Positions 51,113 through 60,289 of a stretch of 64,000 nucleotides of DNA are shown here, one piece after another. The DNA lies in assembly GCA_965226025.1 (NCBI GenBank), contig CBDDCD010000001.1, forward strand, positions 1,302,001 through 1,366,000, written 5' to 3'. This DNA is from Moanibacter sp965226025. Its GTDB lineage: Bacteria; Verrucomicrobiota; Verrucomicrobiia; Opitutales; UBA2987. The notes under the pieces are model-generated. The model was not told where the DNA came from. It made no database searches and saw only the letters and a list, made by a program, of their open reading frames with translations. Position 1 is the first letter of the stretch; every line of letters begins with the position of its first letter. The position numbers and the translations under genes were made by a program.

Positions 51113-53407
51113 ATGTCTACGGGAGAGCGACGAAAGTGTGAGCGAGGATATTCTGTTTCTCTCCCACGGTCGGAGTTAGACGTTTCGTCTCTCCAGAGGT
51201 ATCGACAGATTGTCCAAGGGGGAAGAGATTTCACGGCCTCTATTGGAGAATGCGAATATATCAGCAGGGACACTCTAGAGCGGTATACTCTGGATTCAAT
51301 TCGATTGAGTTCGAATCTGAAGGAGCGGATGTCAGACCGGGTCTTCTTCAATCTGAAGTATCATGGAAATATCTACGGTCACGAGGAAGTCATCCGCAAC
51401 TACGCTAATTGGGGAGAAGAGGAAGAGTTCTGTGCAGCCATCGAGCATGCACCCTATTTGGGGAATGTGATCTACTCAAATGAAGTAAACTGCACTTATC
51501 CGCTTCTGATCGTCTCTTCGCCAGTTCGCGCCCGTTATCTGCGCTCTTTTGTAAACAAGATTATTTATCCTATCGGTCCCTATATTCGGTACGCTGACCT
51601 GCTGTTGCGAGAGGAGCATATTGCGAGGGAGAAGGAAAGGCTCGGGCGCAGCCTCCTGATTTTCCCGCCGCACAGCAACGAGACCACCGAAGTACGAGTC
51701 GAGGACCACGCATTTTTCAAGGAAATTGAAGTATTGTCGGAGAGATTCGACACGGTGCGCGTATGTCTTGGGTTTCGCGACATCGTTAACGGCAATCTGG
51801 AATGCTTCGCCGATCTTGGGTATGAGATCATCACTGCGGGATTCTGTTGGGATGTCGATTTTCTACCCCGCTTGCGGACCCTGATCGAGCTATCCGCGAT
51901 GACCGTATCCACGGGAATCGGTTCTCACATAGGCTATTGCGTGGCGCTCGGTGTTCCACACTGGGTGTTTCCAAGACAGATGGTGTTCAAGAACAAGAGT
52001 GGCCTGCCTCCGGACCGGATTTCGGACGTTCAAAGCTGGGAGAAAAAGGGAACGGAGGAGGTGCTGTCCCACTTCACGAAATTTGACGAGGAGATTACTC
52101 CTTCGCAAAAGGAGGCAGTTGATCGGTATTTTGGTGCAGGTGCTATGAGATCCGGAGATCAAATCAAAGAGGCGCTTTCAAATGCGTGTGAAATACACCG
52201 GAGAGGCACGCATCTATCCGCTCTTGGAATCAGTCCAAGAAGAGACCATTTGTCCGTAAACAGCCTCCTCCGATTCGCAGGGCACCATAAATCCACAGGG
52301 CGTGCCTCTTTTACGATCTCCCGTCTGCCGATGGCCCGACAGCTCGCTTTGATGGAGCTGGCCGACGATGATGGGATGCGGCGATGGCTTTGGGATCGAG
52401 AAGTAGAGACGGGCGATAAGGAAAGCGTCCCTCCACTCCAATCTAGCCGCTACCTTGATTCCCTTCCGCAGGCGGTTCGCCTCGCCACGAAACGGCTCTT
52501 TCGATGTTCCGCCGAATTCGAGAAGAGTATGAATTCGGATTCATCGGATAATGCCGATTCCTTGATTGGGAATCTCTCCGATCAGATTTTGATACGCCAC
52601 TTGATTCCCCTCCGCAACACCTGGTATCGGGTCGGACTTTTTCGTTTCTGGTGCGGGCTGATGTTCAACGTCAGGGAGCAATACCGGGAGGCGGCGGCGG
52701 AATATCTCGCCGCCCTGCGCTTCGGATACACGACGGAAAAAGTCTATTCATTCCTTGATCGCTGCCTAGCTGAGATAGAGAAGTTTTTTTGGGTTTCGGA
52801 ACCGACGATGGTGAGGGCTCAGCCGGAATTCTGCATCGAAGGACTTCACCAGAAAGTACCTGAATCTCCTTCTGAGAGCCGGGTGCGGGAACTCTTCATC
52901 TGGATCGAGCTGCTCGCCACCGCAGCAGGAAACTTCCCTTCCTGGTTAACAGAGATTCTTGTCGAGCCGCAGTCCTCAATCAGCGAAAAGGTAGATCTTC
53001 CCTGCGCGTGGGCAATGCTGACTTCTCAGCATCTAAACCTCCCGCGTCAACAGTTGAGGCGATTTCTGGACAGTCTGCCCTTATCGAGGATCAACCTGTC
53101 GATTCGCCATGAACTCTTTCGGCGCTACTACAATCTTCTCATGGAGGAGGCACGGTCGAAGGACTACGCCGGCATGCTGGATGAACTTGATGACCTCCGG
53201 GAATTGTTTGGGAGAAAGGGCATGGATCGACTCTGCGACTCTCTCGACTATCACTACGCTCTCGCCCATTATGCCGATGGAAATTCGAGCGCGCTGGAAG
53301 AGAGCCTTGAAAGACAGCTCAACAGGATCCCGGACCACCGGGCGGCGCTGGCCTTGAGAGAGGAGATCGTAATTCGGGAAGGAGCGTCTGTTCTACAGAT
53401 CTATTGA
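51113..53407 (+). CDS. Large protein with glycosyltransferase-like (GT-B) region, unknown function
   Basis: This 764-residue protein from ATG 51113 (GAGGGAAAG upstream) has a central region with LLIFPPHSNETTEV, RFDTVRVCLGFRDIV, AGFCWDVDFL and TLIELSAMTVSTGIGSHIGY then CVALGVPHWVFPRQ. Its alternating strands and the SHIGYCVALGVP phrase recall nucleotide-sugar-binding C-terminal domains of GT-B and CDP-glycerol-transferase-like enzymes. The C-terminal 350 residues are helical and may be repeats of TPR type (FMLNVREQYREAAAEYLAAL). No family was recognised with certainty. It is the largest intact gene in the decayed polysaccharide region. Confidence 0.5.
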   Translation: MSTGERRKCERGYSVSLPRSELDVSSLQRYRQIVQGGRDFTASIGECEYISRDTLERYTLDSIRLSSNLKERMSDRVFFNLKYHGNIYGHEEVIRNYANWGEEEEFCAAIEHAPYLGNVIYSNEVNCTYPLLIVSSPVRARYLRSFVNKIIYPIGPYIRYADLLLREEHIAREKERLGRSLLIFPPHSNETTEVRVEDHAFFKEIEVLSERFDTVRVCLGFRDIVNGNLECFADLGYEIITAGFCWDVDFLPRLRTLIELSAMTVSTGIGSHIGYCVALGVPHWVFPRQMVFKNKSGLPPDRISDVQSWEKKGTEEVLSHFTKFDEEITPSQKEAVDRYFGAGAMRSGDQIKEALSNACEIHRRGTHLSALGISPRRDHLSVNSLLRFAGHHKSTGRASFTISRLPMARQLALMELADDDGMRRWLWDREVETGDKESVPPLQSSRYLDSLPQAVRLATKRLFRCSAEFEKSMNSDSSDNADSLIGNLSDQILIRHLIPLRNTWYRVGLFRFWCGLMFNVREQYREAAAEYLAALRFGYTTEKVYSFLDRCLAEIEKFFWVSEPTMVRAQPEFCIEGLHQKVPESPSESRVRELFIWIELLATAAGNFPSWLTEILVEPQSSISEKVDLPCAWAMLTSQHLNLPRQQLRRFLDSLPLSRINLSIRHELFRRYYNLLMEEARSKDYAGMLDELDDLRELFGRKGMDRLCDSLDYHYALAHYADGNSSALEESLERQLNRIPDHRAALALREEIVIREGASVLQIY

Positions 53408-53534
53408 CTCCTGTGCCTCGTCAATACCCCATCGGCCGAACCCAGGCCGCTAGCATCTCACTCACCAGCATAGACTTTCTGCGATTTGGAGGGCGAGCTT
53501 CCGCGGGCCGCCCTTTACCCTGTATCCTCCCCGG

Positions 53535-53693
53535 ATGTTCGCCCTGATACGCCTCCTGACCGGCTCCCTCATCGTACTCTTCAGGTCTCGAGCCTCCCTG
53601 GCGGCGGAGATCATGGCACTCTGTCACCAACTCGGCGTCTACCATCGCACGGCATCTGCTCGGCCTCATCTCACCCGCTGGGACCGGGTGTAG
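53535..53693 (+). pseudogene. N-terminal fragment of an integrase-type transposase gene
   Basis: A 52-codon frame from ATG 53535 reads MFALIRLLTGSLIVLFRSRA then SLAAEIMALCHQLGVYHRTA, the common leader of rve-type transposases (LRSRAALAAENLALRQQLAVLQR). It ends in TAG soon after the DRV that normally precedes the catalytic domain. Confidence 0.55.
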
Positions 53694-53764
53694 TGCCAAA
53701 ATAATCAGCCGAGTAGATTAAGCCATTGAGTAGGTGGAAGTTGGGAGCACAGTTGGACTAGCGT

Positions 53765-53998
53765 ATGAATCTGCAGTTTCCCTTCATGGTGAGCATGGTC
53801 GCGGGATGGATGAATCGACAACAGCAGGCGACTATCGGATATTTGATGGAGGAAAAGCAGGTTCTGATTGAGCAGCTTGGAGGCGCCCCCCAATCCGGTA
53901 AAGTCAGTGCTCGAGTCCTCCGGTCAGACTACCAATCTACTCCGTTGGAAATATGCGCTTCCGCCTTCAGACTCCAGACGAGCGCTCCGGAGGGCTAA
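53765..53998 (+). pseudogene. N-terminal fragment of a second integrase-type transposase gene
   Basis: The frame reads MVAGWMNRQQQATIGYLMEE with KQVLIEQLGGAPQ, matching the start of integrases with MVAGWINRHQQxVIDYLxEENRVLKEQLGG. Only the first 50 or so residues are related. The catalytic domain is absent. Confidence 0.6.
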
Positions 53999-54121
53999 AA
54001 GCGATTTTCTATCAGTAACGGTCGTGCGCTCTATCCATTTCGCTGACTGTTCATTGTGGCACTTGTGTAAGGGAACTTTATGGTCGTAATGTCGTACGGC
54101 GGTGGTGAAAGGATTGTAACT

Positions 54122-55255
54122 ATGGCAGTTGAGGAAAGTCAAAACGGTTCTCACTTCATCCGTGTCCGCGAGCTTCTGACGCGTGTCGTTTCTGCGGCAG
54201 ACCGTATCGATCGTGAACGGAAGTTGCCGCCGGAGCTTGCCGACGAAATCGCAGACAGCGGGTTTTTTCGCCTGCTTGTGCCACAGTCTCTAGGTGGCGC
54301 CGAGATGGACTATCTGGAATACCTAGCCTTCATTGAGGCATTCGGCAAAGCCGACGGCAGCACCGCCTGGTGTGTCAACCAGGCAAATGTATTCGCGAGC
54401 CGATCCGCGGTTATGCCCGAGCCCCTTGCACGGGAGATCTTCAGTGACGAACGGTCGGTCGTCGCCAACGGTCCCCCGACTGCAGCCGAGGCCCTTCCTG
54501 TGGGCGGAGGGTACCGTCTGACCGGACGCTGGCTTTTCAGCAGCGGTTGCCATCACGCAAACTGGATGGGCGCCATCGCATCTGTTACAGGCACCGGAAA
54601 TCCACTGATGTGTCTGATTCCGAAGGCTGAGGTGAAACTGGTGGATGTGTGGCAGGTCAACGGTCTGCACGGAACGGGCAGTTTCGGATTCAAGGTGGAA
54701 GACCTGTCGGTTCCCGGCCATCGGACCTTCGATCAGGGCGCTCCCCCTCGCGAGAAGGGTCCGCTCTACCTCTTTCCGACCTCGCTTCTCTTTGCATCGG
54801 GATTCGCGTGTGTGGCACTCGGCGTTGCCCGTGCAGGTCTGGATGCCGCCATTGAACTTGCGGGGGGTAAGAAGCCGTGCGGCGATACGGACGTGCTGCG
54901 GGACAATCCTGTTGTTCAGCAGCAGGTGGGAAAAGCAGAGGCTGTTTGGGGGTCCGCCCGAGCATTTCTGTTCGACAATGCGTCCGACGCGTGGGAGGGA
55001 GCCTGTCGGATACGTGCGTTAACCCTCGAGAAACGCATCCGGTTACGCCTGGCCAGTTCTAATGCCATCCGCATGGCCGCCGAGGCGGTTGATATGGCCT
55101 ACAACCTGTGCGGTTCACACGCCATTTTTGCCGACAATCCGATTCAGCGTCGATTTCAGGATGTACATGCCATCACGCAGCAGATTCAGGGCCGTATGGC
55201 TCACTACGAGACTGTGGGACAGTTCTTCCTAGGGCTGGAACCCAGTGGCAACTGA
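54122..55255 (+). CDS. Acyl-CoA dehydrogenase-fold flavoprotein (hydroxylase/monooxygenase type)
   Basis: This 377-residue protein has the acyl-CoA dehydrogenase fold. The N-terminal helical domain has LPPELADEIADSGFFRLLVP and QSLGGAEMDYLEYL. The middle beta domain has YRLTGRWLFSSGCHHANWMG and IPKAEVKLVDVWQVNGLHGT. The C-terminal helices have ARAGLDAAIEL and YNLCGSHAIFADNPIQRRFQ with DVHAITQQIQ. The SSGCHHANW segment and the lack of a catalytic Glu typical of true dehydrogenases favour the flavin-dependent monooxygenase branch (HpaB/DszC-like). The Met at 54122 (MAVEESQ) is chosen over 54080. The substrate is unknown and no flavin reductase is next to it. Confidence 0.82.
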   Translation: MAVEESQNGSHFIRVRELLTRVVSAADRIDRERKLPPELADEIADSGFFRLLVPQSLGGAEMDYLEYLAFIEAFGKADGSTAWCVNQANVFASRSAVMPEPLAREIFSDERSVVANGPPTAAEALPVGGGYRLTGRWLFSSGCHHANWMGAIASVTGTGNPLMCLIPKAEVKLVDVWQVNGLHGTGSFGFKVEDLSVPGHRTFDQGAPPREKGPLYLFPTSLLFASGFACVALGVARAGLDAAIELAGGKKPCGDTDVLRDNPVVQQQVGKAEAVWGSARAFLFDNASDAWEGACRIRALTLEKRIRLRLASSNAIRMAAEAVDMAYNLCGSHAIFADNPIQRRFQDVHAITQQIQGRMAHYETVGQFFLGLEPSGN

Positions 55256-55832
55256 TAGCGATAGAGGGAATGTGCGGCGAATTGGAGCTGGTATTGTCAA
55301 AAATCCTTGATCTGCCAGCCTTCGCCAGATCTCTCCGTCAATGGTCCCCTATACGATGCCATGCGCCCGGCTGAACCTGACGATCTACATTGCGTAATGT
55401 TGTAAATTGCGCTTTGCCCCTCGGTCGCTTTCAAGTCCTGAGGATACTGGTAAGGGGCCAGGTTTCGTCTTTACGTCATAGCCGCTGATCGAAATACCGT
55501 TAGAAGTAAAGGGGGACTTGGAGGGATAGATGAACCTGGTCATTATCATGTCCGGGGGTCGTTCTAGCCTGATTCAAAGGCAGGATTCTGTCCATATTGA
55601 TACAGAGAGGAATCTGGAAATGTCCTTTTCGCCAGGACCTACTTCCGAATGTCCAAATTCAACCATCGAAAGAGGAAAAATCATGGCAGTATCACGAATA
55701 ACCGGACGATCAATATTAACGTTTAGCATTGTATCGGGCATCCCGCTTCGCGGCACGCCCGATACAATGCTAAACGTTCTCTAAGAAAAGACCGGCCTTG
55801 ACAGGATGCCTAAAAGGCACACTATTTGAGCT
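55256..55832. other. Intergenic region with a long hairpin
   Basis: About 580 bases before the toxin-antitoxin pair. It has no convincing gene. It holds the inverted repeat listed next, which lies about 55 bases upstream of the toxin start. Confidence 0.5.
55718..55778. repeat. Perfect 22-bp inverted repeat upstream of toxin gene
   Basis: AACGTTTAGCATTGTATCGG(GC) at 55718-55739 is repeated exactly in inverse at 55757-55778 around a 17-base loop. It could be a terminator for an upstream transcript, an IS-end remnant, or an operator of the toxin-antitoxin operon, which starts shortly after it. Confidence 0.7.
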
Positions 55833-56126
55833 GTGAAATATGATTGGGATCCGGAGAAAAATGAAGAAATAAAGAAGGAACGTGGTATATCGTTTGAAGA
55901 GATCTCCATGCTCTTGGCAAGTGGACAGGTCTGGGCAGTTTCCAAGCATTGGAAGGAAGAGCGATATCCCGGACAAAGGATATTTCTAGTACCCATAGAC
56001 GGATACATTTATGCCATACCCTATGTGAAGGACGGAGATGTTTACCTCCTCAAAACAGCGTTTCCCAGTAGGAAGTTAACGAAACAATACAAAAGGGAAA
56101 TCGAGAACGAAAATGAAAAAGAGTGA
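55833..56126 (+). CDS. brnT: BrnT-type toxin (DUF497)
   Basis: This 97-residue protein matches DUF497/BrnT, a RelE-like ribonuclease toxin: YDWDPEKNEEIKKERGISFEE at the start, then ERYPGQRIFLVPIDGYIYAIPYV, and the TAFPSRKLTKQY segment with the basic residues found at the C-terminal end. The start is GTG 55833. It overlaps the next gene by 14 bases, the usual toxin-first order of brnTA modules. Such toxins are induced by stress and controlled by the antitoxin-DNA complex. Confidence 0.87.
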   Translation: MKYDWDPEKNEEIKKERGISFEEISMLLASGQVWAVSKHWKEERYPGQRIFLVPIDGYIYAIPYVKDGDVYLLKTAFPSRKLTKQYKREIENENEKE

Positions 56127-56382
56127 AGAAAAGGAAATCTTAGAAGCCCTGGAAAGTGGAGAGATTGAGTTGGAACGGCCATCCAAAGCATTGCTAGCTG
56201 ATCTGGCCAAGGCTGGCGAAAACACCTTTAAGAAAGACAAAAGAATCAATATCCGACTGAGCAGTCACGATCTCATGGGGATACAACGTAAGGCGGTGCA
56301 AAAAGGAATCCCTTACCAAGCATTGATCTCTGGATTGATTCATCAATACGTGGAAGGCGACTTGCTTGAAAAACAAAGGTAG
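56113..56382 (+). CDS. brnA: BrnA/CopG-type antitoxin
   Basis: This 89-residue ribbon-helix-helix protein has an acidic N-terminus (EEKEILEALESGEIELE) that probably wraps the toxin, and a C-terminal RHH domain reading KRINIRLSSHDLMGIQRKA with VQKGIPYQALISGLIHQY. It is translationally coupled to the toxin. Its 3' end coincides with the 3' end of the group II intron on the opposite strand. Confidence 0.82.
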   Translation: MKKSEEKEILEALESGEIELERPSKALLADLAKAGENTFKKDKRINIRLSSHDLMGIQRKAVQKGIPYQALISGLIHQYVEGDLLEKQR

Positions 56383-57685
56383 AGATCGGGATAGGGACGC
56401 CCCTCGCGAGGCGCCTCTCCCACACCACCATCCGTACGGGTCCCGTCTACGCCCTGGCGGGCTTCGCCGAGGCAAGGCCGTAAGTGGCGGTTCTTCCACT
56501 GCTTCCAGACCAGCGCTCGCAAGCGTCGCCGGACCCAAGGGGCCAGCGGGCACAGACGATTGACCGATTCGGTGAGACAGAAGCAGTTCCACCAGCCATT
56601 GATGTATTGCGTGAGTTCCTCGATCACTTGCCGCAGACTGCGACCAGCCTTGCGGGCGGTAATCTCCCGGACTCTGTCCCTGAAGCGTTGTATCGTTTTC
56701 CAGTGGATACGCAGCTTGGGTGCACGGCGCGTATGGGTCGTGCAGAATCCCAGATACTTCCGATCCCAGGGCCTCCCAACCGCGCTCTTTTCGTGGTTCA
56801 CCTTGAGTCGCAACTTCTTCTCGATGAAGCGACTGACGCTTTCCATCACTCGTTTCCCTGCTCGCTCGCTTCGGACGAAGATGACACAGTCGTCAGCGTA
56901 GCGAACAAAGTGCAGCCCGCGCCTTTCGAGCTCCTTGTCGAACTCGTCGAGAACAACATTGGAAAGCAACGGAGAAAGCGGACCGCCTTGTGGGGTGCCT
57001 TCTTCGGTTGGGCTCTCCAAGCCGTCGATCATCACCCCGGCGGTGAGGAAACGGCGGATGAGTTTAAGCACCCGCTGGTCCTCGATCCGTGTGGCCAGTC
57101 GGCTCATCAACCGGTCGTGCTGGATCCGGTCGAAGAATTCCGACAAATCAATGTCGACAATATACCTTAGGCCTTGGGCCGCATACTGGCGGTGCTGACG
57201 CAAGGCGTCGTGCTGCGAGCGTTGCGGCCGGAATCCGAAACTATATGGTGAAACGTATAGTCCCAGATCAGGGTCAGGATCTGCGCCACGGCCTGTTGGA
57301 TGTACCGGTCCAGGACAGTAGGGATACCGAGCAAACGGACGCCTCCGTCCGGCTTGTCGATTTCCTTCTGCCGCACCGGGATTGGCATGTAATTGCCATC
57401 CAGCAAAGCTTGCTGGATTTTCGGCCAATGACGTCGGAGGTAGCCCTTGAGCTGTTTCACGGTCATTCCGTCCACTCCTGGGGCTCCCTTGTTCTTGAGC
57501 ACTCGTTGCAGAGCGCGCTGCATGTTCTTCCGCTCCAGGATACTCTCCAGGAGTCGGATCTGTCCTGTCGGGCTTTCGGATACTCGCGACGCAATAAACT
57601 CTTCAGAACTGTAGTCTTCGCAGGCACAGGCCTCCTCCGACTCCAAGTTCAGCTCAAGCTGATTCGACTGCTGCCATGAGTTCAT
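56343..57685 (-). pseudogene. Group II intron reverse transcriptase/maturase, frameshifted
   Basis: The first frame from 57685 has the N-terminal part (LLESILERKNMQRALQRVL; NKGAPGVDGMTVKQLKGYL; RLLGIPTVLDRYIQQAVAQI). One added A in the A3 run at 57251-57253 (plus strand) would join it to the second frame as DYTFSPYSFGFRPQRS. That frame carries the palm with FVRYADDCVIF (YADD), EGTPQGGPLSPLLSN and the X-domain start WKQWKNR. The conserved C-terminal AxxxGPWxxxxxxALxxALxN segment is missing, so the C-terminus is truncated too. It is encoded within the intron on the minus strand. Confidence 0.85.
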
Positions 57686-57923
57686 TAGACGCTCTTCCTA
57701 CTGGCCGCTCTCATTTACCTGTGCCCTTCGACACGAGGCACCGTTCGGGCCTTTGTCGGGGTGAGGCCTCCGGATTCTTCCTAGCATCCCACCCCCGCGG
57801 GATGCTTCTTGCGATTGGCTACCCTTCGCCTCCATCGGGCTGGGTCTGGACTTTGTTTACTCCATATGTCATTTCCTTCTGATGTTAACATCACCATTGA
57901 GCAGTCGGTTCTGCCCGGCACAC
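56385..57923 (-). mobile_element. Group II intron, approximate ends
   Basis: On the minus strand the candidate 5' end GTGTGCCGGGC (at 57923) fits the GUGYG rule. The 3' part has a domain V/VI-like stretch (CCGTACGGATGGTGGTGTGG) and a CCCTATCCCGAT-type end at about 56388. The element would be about 1.5 kb, shorter than usual, consistent with the truncated reverse transcriptase. It lies directly after the antitoxin gene, the kind of site favoured by class C introns. Confidence 0.6.
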
Positions 57924-57942
57924 AACCAATGGCTTCACGTCA

Positions 57943-59425
57943 ATGTCGGCTCGCGCCGCCATGGGTGAGCTGACACCTTGGGTTGACCCAATCCAGATCA
58001 CCTCAATGGAACTCCTCTTCGAATCCCGCACTGAAATCACCGGAACGAGCGGCAAGGTCTACTTCTTCCAGCGCAAGCCGGAAATCCACCCGGAACCCTT
58101 GCTGCCCCTGGATTCCTTCGTCGACGGTGCCGGGATGTCGCTCTACGGAACGATCCTGCGGGATGGCGGCATCTACCGCATGTGGTACCAGGCCTGGCCG
58201 CGCGACTGGAACGGGCATAACTGCGATCTCGTCGGCTATGCCGAGTCCGACGATGGCCTGGCCTGGCGCAAGCCGAAGCTGGGATTGGTCGATTACGCGG
58301 GCCGAAACAACAATCTTGTCGACCTCAGCGGGCACCCTCCGACGGTGTTCATCGACCCCCTCGCGCCGTCCAGCCACCGCTACCGTGCGACCCTGTGCAC
58401 CGGCCCGACCCATCAAGGCGCGCGCGATGGCCTCGCAGATTACGGATACTACACCGCGCATTCGGCCGACGGCCTCAAGTGGGAGTACGATCAGCGCACG
58501 CCGCAGTGGAACGGAGCTGATGTCATCACCAGCATATACCACCCGGGCCAGCGAAGAGGGATCGTGGCCCTCAAACACATGCCGCGGGTTAATGGCCTGC
58601 CCCGGCGCTCGATCTGGAACGCTGATCTCGAGGACGGTCAGTGGTCGGAGGCGCATACTGCGCTGATTCCCGACGAGTACGATGACATCGCCGCCGTGGC
58701 CCGTGGCTTCGTGAGCGGCGACTACTACGGCATGGGCATGATGGCAGCGGGCTCCGGCACGGTCGGATTCGTCTGGCAGTTCCGTCACAGCCTGCCGCGC
58801 ACCGCCGGCTCCAACATCGGCGTTTTCGGCGCCGTCGACGTCACCCTCGCCTACCAGGCCGCCCACGGCGAACGCTGGCTGCACGTGCCATCCCGCCCGG
58901 ACTTCCTCTGCCATACCGAGCCACCGTGGGGCCACGGCGGCGTCTACACCGCATCCTGTCCGGTCGAGGTTGGCGACGAGCACTGGCTCTACTTCTCGGC
59001 CAGCGCACGCACGCACGGCTGGTACGTGAACGAGAAGTGGCAGATCGATGAAGACCTGAAACAGATCCTCATCGACGGCGGCATCAGCCGCATCGGCCTC
59101 GCCCGCTGGCCAAAGTGGCGCCTCTTCGGTTTCCGCAGTGATCCTGCCGGTTCCCTCAGCCTGCGGCTGGACGGAATACGGCACCAGCAGCCTGTTGCTG
59201 AACTACGAATGCGAGCCGGGCGGCTCGGTTCGGGTATCACTGAAGGGTGTCGCGGGGCGGACCCAGGAGGAAGCCGTTCCCCTCACGCACAGCAGCCTCG
59301 GCGCCCCTGCTGTGTGGGCTGACGGCGATGTGCTGGAGCCCGGGGCCGACGGACAGTCGATCAAGGCAACATTGCATTTGGACCGTGCGAGTGTGTATGC
59401 CTACCAGATTCAGGCTGCGGGGTGA
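57943..59425 (+). pseudogene. Glycosidase-like beta-propeller protein, frameshifted near the C-terminus
   Basis: Up to about 59172 the first frame encodes a five-bladed propeller related to that at 18657-20135: GGIYRMWYQAWPRDW, YAESDDGLAWRKPKLGLVDY, HSADGLKWEYDQRTP, FSASARTHGWYV. The normal C-terminal beta domain then continues in the next frame (YGTSSLLLNYECEPGGSVRV to HLDRASVYAYQIQAAG, stop at 59425). Removing one G of the GG at 59173-59174 restores a protein of about 494 residues (LDEYGTSSL). The change may be a sequencing error. Likely an intracellular or secreted carbohydrate-active protein. Catalytic acids are not assigned. It is on the strand opposite to its paralogue. Confidence 0.72.
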
Positions 59426-59517
59426 ACCCGGCAAGCCGGTTGCAGGCGACGGCAAATAGCCGCACCTGATCGGCAACGTTCCAGCGGATCCGCTCCCCCC
59501 CCCCAAAAAACCAGCCA

Positions 59518-59562
59518 CATAGGCACGTAGCTTGACGGGGAGTGGCGGTGGGGATAGGGTCC
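59518..59562. repeat. 45-bp dispersed repeat, copy 1
   Basis: CATAGGCACGT then GCTTGACGGGGAGTGGCGG and GGGGATAGGGTCC. Copies at 60290-60333 and, for the last 22 bases, 62217-62239, all in the same orientation. Confidence 0.65.
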
Positions 59563-59617
59563 AGGCGATTGCGGTTTCGCATTCTAATCTTGGTTGTGCG
59601 AAAGAGATGGATAAATA

Positions 59618-59692
59618 TGGCTTCGGGGCCAGGGCTCGAACCTGGATTCTCAGATCCAAAGTCTGATGTCCTACCAATTAGACGACCCCGAA
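59618..59692 (-). tRNA. tRNA-Gln(UUG)
   Basis: On the minus strand a complete cloverleaf is present: acceptor TTCGGGG pairing with CCCCGAA, a D arm with AATTGGTAG, an anticodon loop CTTTGGA with anticodon TTG closed by CAGA/TCTG, a T arm with GGTTCGAGCC, discriminator G and an encoded CCA. The sum of 75 bases is normal for tRNA-Gln. Confidence 0.93.
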
Positions 59693-60014
59693 AACAAAAA
59701 TCCCCAGTAGGCATCTGCCAACTGAGGATGAAAAGAACGATTCCAGAAGGCAGAGCCAGGCCTACCTTCTTTCTGTGAAGGAGGCTAAAACATGATCTGT
59801 CGCTGGGAAATATTCACTAGGTTCCCGAAAAATATCTTCAAAGGAATTGCCGTCAATTACGAAATTCTGTTTCTTTTGAGAGACAGCAGGTCTTCACGGA
59901 GTGCTGCGCACAGTCGCATCACTCAAGGTCGGCTCGCGCCGCCGTGAGTGTGCTGTAGCGTAGAACGCTTCAAGCAGGTACTCGTTCTAAACACTGAATA
60001 AAGAGGAATTGAGA
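59693..60014. other. Intergenic region after tRNA-Gln
   Basis: About 320 bases with no gene or repeat recognised. It includes the promoter and the AGAGGAATTGAG ribosome binding site of the next small gene. Confidence 0.4.
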
Positions 60015-60176
60015 ATGACACTATGCCCAATCGCATTAGTAGTCGGCTGCAAGAAATGTCCGGCATTCACAGTCTGCCCCCTGAAAGGGGTCATTGGTGA
60101 TTACAAGAAACCAGACGAAACGCAAACTAAGCAGCACGCGGAGAACGCACCGAGCGACGAAAGGAAGGACCAGTAG
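60015..60176 (+). CDS. Small four-cysteine protein (53 residues)
   Basis: A short gene with a good ribosome binding site (AGAGGAATTGAG) before ATG 60015. It encodes MTLCPIALVVGCKKCPAFTV, then CPLKGVIGDYKK and a hydrophilic tail. The spacing C-x7-C-x2-C-x5-C (Cys4, 12, 15, 21) suggests a metal or Fe-S site. Small proteins with a very similar CPIALxxGCKKC start are, to my recollection, widespread and uncharacterised. It stands alone downstream of tRNA-Gln (opposite strand). Confidence 0.7.
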   Translation: MTLCPIALVVGCKKCPAFTVCPLKGVIGDYKKPDETQTKQHAENAPSDERKDQ

Positions 60177-60289
60177 CCGAAGGCGAGAGCATAAAAAATG
60201 TTGGCGCACTAAGTTCTAACATTCACTGTATCGGAGGGCCGCCAGCGGCCGCCGCTTAGTTCCGACGGGCAATCCACCGTCGACCCCCT
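60177..60289. other. Short spacer
   Basis: No gene seen. GC-rich with GGCCGCC words just before the second copy of the 45-bp repeat. Confidence 0.35.
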
